Origin: Harmothoe impar
Taxonomy: Eukaryota > Annelida > Polychaeta > Phyllodocida > Polynoidae
Direction of reading: 5' to 3'
Assembly (NCBI GenBank): GCA_947462335.1
Contig: OX381709.1
Location: 69,866,609 to 69,930,608 of the forward strand
DNA: 64,000 nt
Every line of letters begins with the position of its first letter. Within the stretch, counting starts at the first letter, position 1. The notes under the pieces were generated by a model that was given only the letters and a program-made list of their open reading frames with translations, was not told where the DNA came from and did not search any database. The position numbers and the translations under genes are program-made. Shown here in pieces: positions 49,401 through 59,740 of the stretch.

Positions 49401-49978
49401 TACACTCCTAGGCATTTTCAAGGGTCGCAATAGTGGCGACCTATGTACTAGTTCGCCATGACCGTGACCCTTCAAGGGTAGCATATAGCTCATTAAAGCA
49501 TTCTGCTGCCCTAGAAGGGTTAACGGTATCGACTACATGTGATGACTGTCTGGTGCTCCTGGGGGCACAGCCCCACGGCCTCCCTGCACCACAGATAGAG
49601 GAGGAGGTCCCTCTCAGCCCACTCTACGCCACATTGAGACCAATGTGCACCCCTCTGAGCAACTCTGAGCAACTCTGAGCGTTTATATCATACGTTTCTG
49701 CACACATATAACCATTATTCCATCGACATAAACATTTTGCTGAAAACGATAAACATGTAAAAACTGTGTCAACGATATTTCTGGGAAAAAAAGTCCCCTT
49801 TTCCTGGTGGCTCCAATTACGTGACCAATTTGATTCCGTTCGGAGAAGTTTCCGCGAGATTCAGCTTGGTACCAGACTTCCACACGTCATTAGTTACCTG
49901 GAAAACAAAGTAAGTTTCTAAGGCAGAACCATGCCACTAGACCTGCGGTGCACGCGTGTATGTGCCGTTCACAACGAT
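46401..49978. other. Gene-poor stretch with ATGCATCA-type motifs
   Basis: No gene I can support. Motifs of the GATGCATCA/GCATTCATGC type with TTAAAG...GTTAA neighbours occur near 46850, 48190-48290 and 48450-48640. Small direct repeat AACTCTGAGC near 49655-49680. Short ORFs here are random or repeat-derived. Confidence 0.5.
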
Positions 49979-50201
49979 GTGCCTCTACATGGGTAAAAAT
50001 CGACACGGGCGAGACAGCGACACGGCCGTTTTAGGCACTTTTAAAATTCGACGGACACAGGAAAATCAGGGGTAAAATTCGATCCACAGGGTTTTTTCTC
50101 TAAGTTCTTGTATACCTAAAAATCGACACGATGACACAGCTCTTCTGCTAAAAATCGACACAGAGACATGGTCAAAATTGTGGGTACCCATGTAGAGGCA
50201 C
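49979..50201. mobile_element. MITE with GTGCCTCTACATGGGTA ends
   Basis: Perfect 17-bp inverted ends (49979-49995 and 50185-50201). The interior repeats AAAATCGACAC on the left half and related AAATCGACAC units on the right, 223 bp in all, non-coding. A truncated relative in inverted order lies at 57098-57266. Confidence 0.9.
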
Positions 50202-50684
50202 AACAATAAGTCCCCCCCCCACCCGCGCGTTTTTTTCGCTATGGAGCTTGCATACAGACAGTGGCAGCATGCTGAGTGAATGGGGAGTCTAGGCTCCTCC
50301 TTATGATAGTTAATGGCCCTGCAGAACCAGCATCAGCTGACATTGACAACCTCCTGATAGCATGGATCAGGCTCCACCTCCTCCCACAGAGACATGCGTC
50401 CAGATACTAGTACTAACAGATTAACCTCATGATATGTGCTCTCTACCATGGGCCAAACCCATCCACTTTGATGCCATGCTAATTCCTGATCGTTTCATAG
50501 TGCGTTGTGCACCGTGCCTTAAATTTGGTCAGCATCTTCACAAAATGCAGCTCTGGTGAGGAAGTTGTTAGTGTTGCATTTCGACGGGTATGCATCAATG
50601 ATGCATCGATGTTACTTGTCAGTGCTCCGTTGGTGCATTGTGATGATAAACGAGAATGAAGCCTTATTCCTTAAAGGACAAATG
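50202..50684. other. Spacer
   Basis: About 480 bp, no gene. A C-run near 50213-50222 and GCATCAATGATGCATCGATG near 50592-50611. Confidence 0.5.
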
Positions 50685-51682
50685 TACCCAGGTAACATAA
50701 GTACATTGGGCCATGATTGGGCCAATATACCACTTAAAATTGGGCCAATAATGGCATTTTGATATTGGCTCACCGCTGGTTTGACCACTGGCCCAGTAAT
50801 GGCCCATGCTCGGATAAAGGGATATTGATTTCATGTTGGCCCAATGTTGGGCCAACATCAAAATGTTTTTACATTATTCCAAGGTTAGAAATTAGACATC
50901 GGACCAACCTTGTAATACATATGTCGCCCCAATTTTCAATATAGGACCACTGCAACAATCACTGATATTGAACAATATTACTTTTATGTGTATAATTGAA
51001 TGTGCAAGCATACTTAAGACATGGCTCTCAAGAATCATCAGTTTAGAAAAAGCCATTTCTGTCTTTTTATTCCATCTTGATCTCTATCCCAAAATGGTTA
51101 GAAACAATACAAACTGTATTACTATCATTTAGGACTTATCTAACTCCATTACCCACACAGGAGGTGTCTTCAAGTTACTTTTGACAAATTCCCATGGGTG
51201 TCATGCAGTAAATGGCACCTTTGGATATCAAATTTCATCCATGAACTTCCTCTGACCTTTAAACATGTAGAGAACACTGGGGATCAAGTTTATAACCCAA
51301 TATGATGGCAAAGTAGGAGCCATCCTGTAAGAAATTCCTCAGGCAACATTGAATCCCCCTGGTGTAGATCACAGCCAATATCTGACAAGTGTAGATAGTT
51401 TTGATGTTGGTCCAACATCAGAAATAATATGATGGCCCTGAAGTGTCCCAGCACTGGGCCAACACTGGGTCAATATCAACAATATCAAGCATGGACCAGC
51501 TTTGGGCCAGCGGTCAACCCAGCGATGGCCCATTATCAGTATTGCCAGAGGTGGGCCATCATTGTAATTTGTATGTTGAACCAATGTACGCATTGCTTAA
51601 AATGGGCCATGGTTGGTATAACAATTTGCGATGGAGTCAATCATTGCCGACATTGGCCCAATATACCCTTGCTACCTGGGTA
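50685..51682. mobile_element. About 1-kb element with TACCCAGGTA ends and TTGGGCCAA subrepeats
   Basis: TACCCAGGTA at 50685-50694 and its complement TACCTGGGTA at 51673-51682. Inside each end, about 200-300 bp carry multiple TTGGGCCAA/TTGGCCCAAT-like motifs at irregular spacing of roughly 20-40 bp, inverted between the two ends. The middle (50880-51370) is ordinary AT-rich DNA. No transposase ORF. The ORFs at 51429-51983 and 50664-50861 are formed by the subrepeats. Confidence 0.8.
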
Positions 51683-52187
51683 TATGCATAGCTTAAATTC
51701 ACTGGGGTCTGAAAAAAAGCTTTACATTGGGGTTGATATGGCTGTGAGATCAGAAAACTTAAAAATAAACCCTGAAAACCATCACCCCCACCCCGTTTTA
51801 AAATTCACTACTAGTATCACTACACACGGACTTCAGGACAGCTGTGCCCTTGACCTCAGAGCTAAAATGGGTATACTTAAGGGCAGACAGGTTGTGAACC
51901 CAACTTTTTTATTACCTAGGCACCCTTTCATCACTATCTCACTTCCTGTACAACTGTTTCTGATTAGAGATATGAGCTACTAATGGTGGGTTGTTCATCA
52001 GCTGCTCGCCCTGGTGTGTAGGCTACTGTGGGTTTATGACAAGGTGTAAGCTATTCCACCTGTCAGACAACTGTCTAAAGCACTATCTTCCCTCCTGTGT
52101 GTATTTCCAATAGGTTCCAAGAATATGGAACACTATGAATATCCCACCAACTATATGATGTTACTTGAAAAGATACACGTAGACCCT
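51683..52187. other. Spacer
   Basis: About 500 bp with no gene, repeat or regulatory signal that I recognise. Confidence 0.45.
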
Positions 52188-52196
52188 TGTTAAGAA

Positions 52197-52497
52197 TACT
52201 CTCGTTCCCAAATCCTTCCGAAGGAAGGCTCTGGTGACAGCCAGTATGACCTTGAACTTGGGATTTTGCTGGGTTTGGGCAATCCCTGCTGGTAGCTAGG
52301 AACGAGTGGACAGGAACCAGAATGTATGATGGTAGTTTTACCTGTATTTCCCATCATACTTTCTGGTTCCATTTCTGGTTCCTGTTCGCTGGTTCCAAGC
52401 TATCTACAGGGACTGCCTAAACCCAGCAAAATCCAAGTTCAAGGTCATACTGGCTGTCCCCAGAGCCTTCCTTCGGAAGGATTTGGGAACGAGAGTA
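52197..52497. mobile_element. Long-TIR MITE with 9-bp duplication, Mutator-like
   Basis: 301 bp. Inverted arms over 100 bp start TACTCTCGTTCCCAAATCCT. Flanked by TGTTAAGAA on both sides (52188-52196 and 52498-52506). Long arms plus a 9-bp duplication are the signature of Mutator-like (MULE) non-autonomous elements. The two ORFs over it read the two arms and are not genes. Confidence 0.93.
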
Positions 52498-52564
52498 TGT
52501 TAAGAATAGCACCGGGGAAAACCGCGTACCTATAGTTCATAGTTGTATAAGGGTTGATTATTTA

Positions 52565-52640
52565 CTCGAAGACTATCAAGCCAGTCAAAGATGGCACCTG
52601 GTCAAAGACTATCACATTGGCCCGATCTCATGAGACACAG
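52565..52640. repeat. Degraded end of the 332-bp element family
   Basis: CCAGTCAAAGATGGCACCTGGTCAAAGACTATCAC...CTCATGAGACACAGCC resembles the right arm of the element at 19825-20156 (GGTCAGAGACGGCACCCGGTCAGAGAC...GTGAGACACGGCC). Only one end is recognisable. Confidence 0.6.
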
Positions 52641-53879
52641 CCTTTAGCAGTTTAGGCGTGCAGTAGACGATTTTACACAAGGAAACGTTTGTCCTTCTTA
52701 CTCATTGCCCATTAAAAGATTGCATCCATGGAAGTGTGCTTGAGGCTAAAATGGCCAAAAAATGCCCTCACCTCTCCAGTCTTCCCATGTCTTTTTGATT
52801 TTCTCTATCCCCCGCCCTCTTCCTTTTGTACCAAGAAAGGGCATTAAGTTATTCACCCTTTAGCATTGCATTGGTTCATAACGTCGACAACTGTTACTTT
52901 AACTTAAGGTAACATTCCTTCTTAAAGGTTTAACATTGTACACCCCCACCCTTCCTCATTGCACATCTATACAATCACCCACTCCACCCCTATCCTGCTA
53001 TAAATGACTCCTCCCTTATCCTCACAACCCTCCGGCCCTGCCGACCCAACGAATGTACATTGATTAGATTGTTCTAATGAGCAATCACATTGAGTGTGAG
53101 ACTTGGGGAGAGGCAGACCTCATTCTGTGAAGCACCACTTAGATTGCAGACAGACAGAAAACACTTCTCATGGCTAGAGGCGTTCTGCCACTAAAGGCTT
53201 GACTTTAGAGTGTGTGTGTGTATGTGGGGATGAAGGAGGGGACCTGTTGTCTAGTGTGATCATGAAGCTAGGAGCTGGGCCCCCCGGGGTGGCGTCTGAA
53301 TGAACTTCCACCACTGGTGGATGTCTGTCAGATCGTCTATACTGAGCGATGCATAAGGGGGCATTCAATTTATTCTATTATGCAGTGCTTTTTTGTTCCA
53401 TTCAAATTTCTGTTCCAGTTCTAATGCAATAGTACGTTTGTTCTCCCTCAGTAAAATAACACCAGTGCTATTATGTTTGTAACTCCCCCACGGAGAGTCA
53501 CATTGAAGTCCTGTTATGAAAGTAACCTCAGCCATACAGAATGCTGACAAAAGAGGCATCTTATTTCCATGGACATTGGGCAGTGCTACATCCTTCAATC
53601 GGTAGTTGGTACCTTGGTCTACAACTTGCATGCACCGCTATGATCATATAACTTACCAATTACTGGTAATTGGACTTATCCGAAGACATGAATAGGTCCC
53701 ATCTCCAACCATTGACGTCAATCTCAGACCATAGCGATCTTTGCGTGTTATGTGAACAGATGTGTGTTGTTATAGCAGTGATTATTAGTAACCAATTAGG
53801 CAGCGCTATATGGAACACGCCAATACAGCCTCTTTATATCGCACAAAGCAATAAAGATCACATAGTTCACAGAAGTGTG
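52641..53879. other. Spacer
   Basis: About 1.2 kb with no supported gene. A short TG/GT run at 53209-53225. No terminal repeats recognised. Confidence 0.5.
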
Positions 53880-54010
53880 GCTGTCCATAAATGACGTCAT
53901 GCTGGAGGGGGGGGGAGGGGGGGGGGAGGGGGGGTACCATGTACCATGACCAAACATGACAAGGGGTGGGAGGGGGGGGGTCATGTGGTGCATGACGTCA
54001 TGTTTGGGAA
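53880..54010 (+). repeat. G-run repeat with ATGACGTCAT ends, copy 1
   Basis: CTGTCCATAAATGACGTCATG, then runs of 7-10 G, a CATGACCAAACATGACAAGGGG block, another G9, and TGCATGACGTCATG. The same ingredients recur in roughly inverted order at 55362-55503. G-runs could form quadruplexes. Confidence 0.7.
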
Positions 54011-54830
54011 GAAAGTGATTGTAGAGGAAAGGACGGAAAGCAGGGAAAGGAAAGTCAGGAAAAACCGGAAATATCAGTGGAGAATTTGGCATTATGTATT
54101 TTTTCAAAATTGTCTGCAGCAGGGGGGCACCATTTACGGTTACTTCTTGAATATCTGAAGTTTCAACAATACAATTTCCTCTATAGGCCTATATGGGCAA
54201 TATTATAGGGTCCGATGTGGCATTTCCAAAAGTAGTCAATTTAGCCTAAAACTGTGGCGGTGGACCCAGGATTTTGAGAAAGGTGTGTCCAGTCTAGACT
54301 GAAGTACTGAAAATATAATGAGATCCAAATGTCATTAGAAAATATAGATTCATATTCTAGAGATCCCCCTTGACTTTGCCTTCCATTTTCTGTCACCAGT
54401 CAGGGATGAATTCACCCCTGCTCCCGTTCCCCCTTCCCAATAATTCCCCTACTCCCACATTACATTCCCCCAACCTCTCAGGGACAGTAGATTTGACAAG
54501 GGGGGGGGGGTTCTGTAGCATAGCAAACTTGTATGAAAGGGGAGGAAGATCTCACCAAAGTAGGAGGAAACTAAGACAGTCAATTCATCTCAGGTACCAC
54601 TAATGGTCCCCTAGATGATGTTGTAAGATAATGATTGCTAAAGAGAAGAAATCAAAAATCCTTGGGATGCCCCCAATTACCACCCATAGGGGTAGGGGGC
54701 TTGGTGGATATGGGGGGAGGTCATAATGAAAAACAGCCCTCGGTAGGGGGAGGGAGGGAACTTAAAGCCTCCATACTGGGAAGGGGTGTCAAAATTAAAT
54801 ATGATCCATCACGGGCCATTTTTGTGGCTT
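54011..54830. other. Spacer
   Basis: About 800 bp; several G-runs (54501-54510, 54710-54755), no supported gene. Confidence 0.45.
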
Positions 54831-55245
54831 CAGAGGGGTCAAAAGCAACCTGGCGACCTGGGCTGCTTTCCAGGTGACATATTGAAGCGACCTGGCGACT
54901 TTTGGACAAATTTGTTTATGATAAAAATGGTCTATAAAAGCGACTTTGTGACTTTGGGCCCTTAATTTCAGCAACTTTCCGACATGAGGGGGGGGGGGAC
55001 CCTTCTGCACCCCTATTTTTGAAAGGCAGAACTCAGTGGTGGCTCCAGAGGGGTCAAAAGCGACCTGGCGACCTGGGCTGTTTTGGAGGCGACTTCCAAA
55101 CTAAGACAATAATATAAGTGACCTGGCAACTTTTGGACAAAATTTACAATAGAATAAAGGGATCAAAAAAGCGACTTTTTGACCTGGGCCCCTTAATTTC
55201 AGCGACTTTCCGACCTCAGTGGGGAACCCCTCTGCACCCCCTCAG
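54831..55245 (+). repeat. Tandem duplication, 215-bp period
   Basis: CAGAGGGGTCAAAAGC starts at 54831 and again at 55046. Each unit carries GACCTGGCGACCTGGGCTG, ACTTTTGGACAAA, AAAAGCGACTTT and CTTAATTTCAGC-ACTTTCCGAC, with frequent short GCGACCTGG steps inside. Confidence 0.9.
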
Positions 55246-55361
55246 GTGTGGGAAAACCCACCTAGCCCACAGCCCCCCCCCCAGGTAGTAATAAAGGACT
55301 TGTCCCTTTAAATGTATCTACATTTATGCACTCAAAACTGGCAAAAGGGAGCAGTAACGCT

Positions 55362-55503
55362 TTCGCGGGGGGGGGGGTACTGTCTGCATGACATCATATT
55401 TTTAGGGGGGGTCAAGGGTTGCATGACGAAACATGACAAGGGGGGTAGGGGGGGGTGTCAAAAATGGTCCAAAAAAGCATGACGTCATTTATGGACGGCC
55501 CCA
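55362..55503 (-). repeat. G-run repeat with ATGACGTCAT ends, copy 2
   Basis: G10 run, GCATGACATCAT, G7, a GCATGACGAAACATGACAAGGGG block, G8, then GCATGACGTCATTTATGGAC at the right edge. Shares CATGACAAGGGG and the ATGACGTCATTTATGGAC edge with 53880-54010 (edge inverted). Confidence 0.65.
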
Positions 55504-57097
55504 GTGAAAGTGTTCCGCTGGTGCCGGGGAGTGGTGTACTGGTAGTACATGTAGGGCTGTATAGACATAGGGCCACACCAACGAAAAGTTGCTCAATGGA
55601 TTTCACTTCTCAAAATATGGTGCGAGCAAGCGGATTTTAAAGATTTTCTTTTTGTCAATGGATTTTGTAGATGGAAAAGTGGAGCGAGTGACAATTTTTA
55701 AGCCAGCCTCCAACAAAAGCCAGCTTTTAACAAAAAATGTAATTGGTTGATCTAGGATCACATCCGAAATCCATCGACCAATTTCTTTTGGGGGTCTGGG
55801 CTATAGAAACACAATTTATCCCATATCGCTTTCAGGACTAGCATGTACATTGTATATTTGAATATTTCCATGAGATATCATAAATGATATATCGAGATTA
55901 CCGACAATTTGATATACATATTCATGGTCATGTAGAGTCGATGACCCACAATCAGCAGGTTGTTGTGTTCTGGTATCACCATGAAGTCTCAATCATAAGA
56001 GTAGTCAATAAGAGAAACAATACATTTTAGTTGGAAACGTACAGGCAGCAATGTTTACCTTCTTTTAACATCTCTGCGTATTTTATTCCCCACTTTAATA
56101 CAAAAACTTGTTCTAAAGATTTAATATGACATACATACATGTCCTCTTGATACTTTATTTTTTGTCAGAATTCACCCACCCATGTAATATAGCCACATTG
56201 TAATCAATAATGTGGATCAACAAGGAAAAAGGGACCTCCGCGGGGGATTTTTAGTACCAACTTTGGCCACCAGGGGGCTCCATATAGCCAACTATGTTCA
56301 AAATATCATAAAAATTGTTCTTCACTACTTTTTGATGGAGAATACAATAAGTCACTTTAGAAAATTCCAACTTTAGTGAAAACCTTCCATATTTGGAATG
56401 TAAAAAGAACGTTTTTGGGCCTAAATTGGTGTTTTTGCACTTGTTGGTTGCCATGGAAACATAATTTTTATTCTAAATTGAATTTTTCAAGAAATTAATG
56501 ATAACAGGCCCCACAAAGATTTCTATGCTGAAACCGGAATGTAAATCCCATTTTAACCCCTTCACCACTGGGTTTCTTGTAACTCAATGCAATTTTGTGC
56601 AATATATTGGCTTACCGCGTGGAAGGGGTTAAGATTAAAAGCTGTGGCCAAACGTTTCAAAAAGTTTGGATATTTGGGAATTTTCATAATTATGCTACTT
56701 AGATAGAGATATCTCTAAAACGAAGTTAGATAGAGCTTATTGGCATCTGAGATGGGACAGTGCCCAAACATAATCAAGGAGCCAGTTCTCAAAAACTAGA
56801 AATGGTACCTGCTAATGAAATATATCACTGGAAAGCTGATGACCTCAATTTTATAATTGAGTTTAACCTTAGGAGGACCCTTTTCCATCGACTGTCCACA
56901 ATTGAGTGGGGGAGGGGCATTGAATCCCTCACTTCCACCATACCAATGTTAAGAATTGTACATCTTGTATCACACAAAGATATATACCGGTACATGTATC
57001 AAATATTGAGTAGTCTGAGGCTATAAGCCACAATTTATCAAGGGAATCCAACAAAGTATGCACACAGCCATGGGGGGCCTTTAAAAACAAAATTGTG
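55504..57097. other. Spacer
   Basis: About 1.6 kb, no supported gene. An isolated X-box-like GTTGCCATGGAAAC at 56447-56460 matches the site in the 8.4-kb element's terminal repeats. Confidence 0.5.
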
Positions 57098-57266
57098 CAG
57101 AATATTGACCATGTCGCCGTGTCGATTTTTAGTAGAAGGGCAGTGTCATTGTGTAGATTTTTAGGTATATAAGAACTTAGAGAAAAATCGCTGTGGGTTG
57201 ATTTTTATCCCTATTTTTCCTCTGTCCGTTGTTTTTAAAAAGCAATTTTTACCCATGTAGAGGCAC
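57098..57266 (-). mobile_element. Truncated copy of the GTGCCTCTACATGGGTA MITE
   Basis: TACCCATGTAGAGGCAC at 57250-57266 equals the right end of the element at 49979-50201; the interior shows the same series (AGAAAAATC, TTTTTAGGTATA, GTGTCGATTTTTAG) in the opposite direction. The left end is lost. Confidence 0.8.
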
Positions 57267-57520
57267 AACATGGCGAGGTGCGAAAGCTGGCTGCATGGGG
57301 TTTGTGGGGGAAGGTGTGGCAGTGTGTGGCCCGCTGCATGGTAGCGTGCATCCCATGTATATAATGAAAGAGTCAATAGAAAATGCAAAAAAATCGTGGA
57401 TCTGGATCTTAAATGATAATTGGGAGAAAGCACAGTACAATACCGGGAGTATATTGCAGCCCCCAGAGCATGGCAGCAATGTGCAGCCTGGCAGTGCAAT
57501 GACAACACATAAATTATAAA

Positions 57521-57745
57521 GTGACCCTACAAACGTGCCTTGGTGACCATACAAATGCTGCTTGGGATACCCTACGAACATAGGTATAGTTACCCTACAA
57601 ATGATGGGTGATTCAAATGTGACCATACAAATGATAATTGAAGGGTCATTCATACGTAGCTAGATGTGCTTGTAGTGTCACTGCATGCACTTGTAAGGTC
57701 GCCTATAATGATTTGTATGGTCACTACGCCCATTTGTAACGTCAC
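57521..57745. mobile_element. Inverted array of GTGACCNTACAAATG motifs
   Basis: Five units on the left in one direction (GTGACCCTACAAACG 57521, TGACCATACAAATG 57542, a TACCCTACGAACAT form, GTTACCCTACAAATG and GTGACCATACAAATG) and about four in the opposite direction on the right (CTTGTAGTGTCAC, CTTGTAAGGTCGC, TTTGTATGGTCAC, CATTTGTAACGTCAC ending 57745). The centre is near 57660. Looks like a MITE whose arms consist of subrepeats. Confidence 0.7.
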
Positions 57746-59446
57746 TAAGGGTGGTTTGAAACATAGAATGTGTTTTGCTGCAGTTTACCATGTGACACGA
57801 CACATGCTTTACTATACACATGGCAGTAGTACCAGCTTGTTATAGTTCTAAGAAAGCAATGACCGCATGGACCTCCAACCAGGATGTAATAATGCAAGCT
57901 ATTATCACTGAGTCCTACATTTCCTGTTTTGTTGAATCAGACATTTCTTTCCAATCTAGTTCTGTGAGCAAACAATCAATTGTCCCTTATTGATGTAAAT
58001 TTTATGTAATGATGTGAATTATGAGCAGTAAACAACATGTGTTTTACATAAAGTGCTAGGCGACAAAGGACATATAAAGGTCATATGACATTGTAGGGGC
58101 ATTCTCACCACTCACACTTAACTATATAGTTGACTAGAACAGTACTAGTGGGATACGCTCGAATATTATGCCACTTTAAAGCGCAATGCTATCCTTAAAA
58201 AGTTAAAAACCATGTGCCACATTATATTTGACAACCAGCTAAAGGATTACACCAACAAACAAGAGAATATTATACTATATTAACCGAGATGAACGTTCAT
58301 AGAAGAAGCAGGAACCATGATAGACTCATTCCTCTTGGGTGGCCCCTTGACAGAAAGAAACATAAATCCATAAGTAAGAAAAGCTCCACAATATAAATAA
58401 TGCAGGGGGTCCTGTCATCCACTCCACATGTTAATGTCACTACAATATGACATTAATAACCTACAGTTGTGTCAGAAGTACTCTTGCTACAACGCAGCAT
58501 GCTGTCCCATTATGGACATAATATAGTATAAGCTGCCTGAATGGCATCTTGTATATTCGATACATTTAGCACCAGATAATTCAAAAATGAGAATCATAAC
58601 AAATAAAACTGTAAGGTTCAGGTTATTTGACCCGTACCGTTGAGAACCATCGGATTGTAGCCCCCGCAAGATGGAGAGTCTCAAGTGGGGTCTCCGCCAG
58701 AGCCGATGGCACAGAAATTAGCCTTTACATGTAAATACATGATTGTGATTGGAAACAATGCCAAACAGTATAATGAACTGTTTTCATGTGATTAAGAAGA
58801 GAGGAAATCCTTTTATGACAAAAACTAAACTGATAATGGCTTAATTGGATAGATATTGGTTCTACACTAATAAATAACCACTCCATAAAATGTGATTCTC
58901 CCCTACAACTCAAGATCCTCAATGAATCCTAAAAAGAAACCAACCTACCCTACTTTCTTTTGGCCATGTTACCGGAACACAGGTTATGTTTTTTCCTGAT
59001 TGGCCTTACTCAGCATAAACTACATTTTTAAGTTGTGGGTATTTTTCACAAGTCAGCCAGGATTAACCTAAAGTCGGCCACATTTATTCAGTAATAGCAG
59101 TACTTAGAATTATTTTAGATTAAATATGTCCCAGTAAACAAAAAATGTTATACAATATTTTATAACGTTATATAGGCTCCTTACTATGGTAAAACGTTAT
59201 ACAACATTTAACCCGTTATTTTGACGTAAAATAACGGTTTTTTGTCAGCTGGGGTATGTTAAGGGGAATGCTGGGGGGGGGGGGTTGTATGCCAGAAGTT
59301 ATGTGGAAATGAATTGATTATTCTGTAAACTTCTATTTTATGCTGAAGTGGTGGCATAGCCATCTGGTGATGCCACCAGGCACCACAAGGATGAGCCATC
59401 TTGGATCAAGGAGTCACTGCACAAATTTATGCTACATTTCCATAGT
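57746..59446. other. Spacer with a palindrome at 59213-59237
   Basis: No supported gene. CCGTTATTTT-GACGT-AAAATAACGG at 59213-59237, with AACGTTATA motifs just upstream; see 37333-37354. Confidence 0.5.
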
Positions 59447-59740
59447 CCTGAGGTTGATTATAATCATACATGTACCTACCCCCTTAAAATGAACCCAAGG
59501 AATTCATTGGTTATGTTGGTTTGTTGCTAATACAGCTGGTCGCCTAGCAACAGCCATTCTAATTGTTTATCTGCCTAGCAACACACATTTCAATGGACCT
59601 GAGGTTGATTATAATCATACCTACCTCCCCCCCCCCTAAAATGGACCCAAGGAATTTAATGATTTTGTTAATACAGGTGGTAGCCTAGCAACAGCTATTT
59701 TAATCTGCCTAGCATAGCGACAGGTTAATTAATTAAAACA
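59447..59740 (+). repeat. Tandem duplication, 151-bp period, with CCTAGCAAC motifs
   Basis: CCTGAGGTTGATTATAATCA at 59447 and 59598; each unit contains CCCAAGGAATT and CCTAGCAACAGC. The CCTAGCAAC motifs recall the terminal repeats of the 8.4-kb element. Confidence 0.85.

Noticed and set aside
46401..49883. Short ORFs (60-88 codons) as small host genes
   Set aside because: No domains, no promoter or splice signals in register, and lengths are within chance for this composition.
52190..52535. Two similar small ORFs at 52190-52372 and 52326-52535
   Set aside because: They are the two arms of a MITE.
57521..57745. CRISPR-like array
   Set aside because: Units are diverged, change orientation in the middle and have spacers that are too short and irregular. 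The genome is eukaryotic and there are no cas genes.
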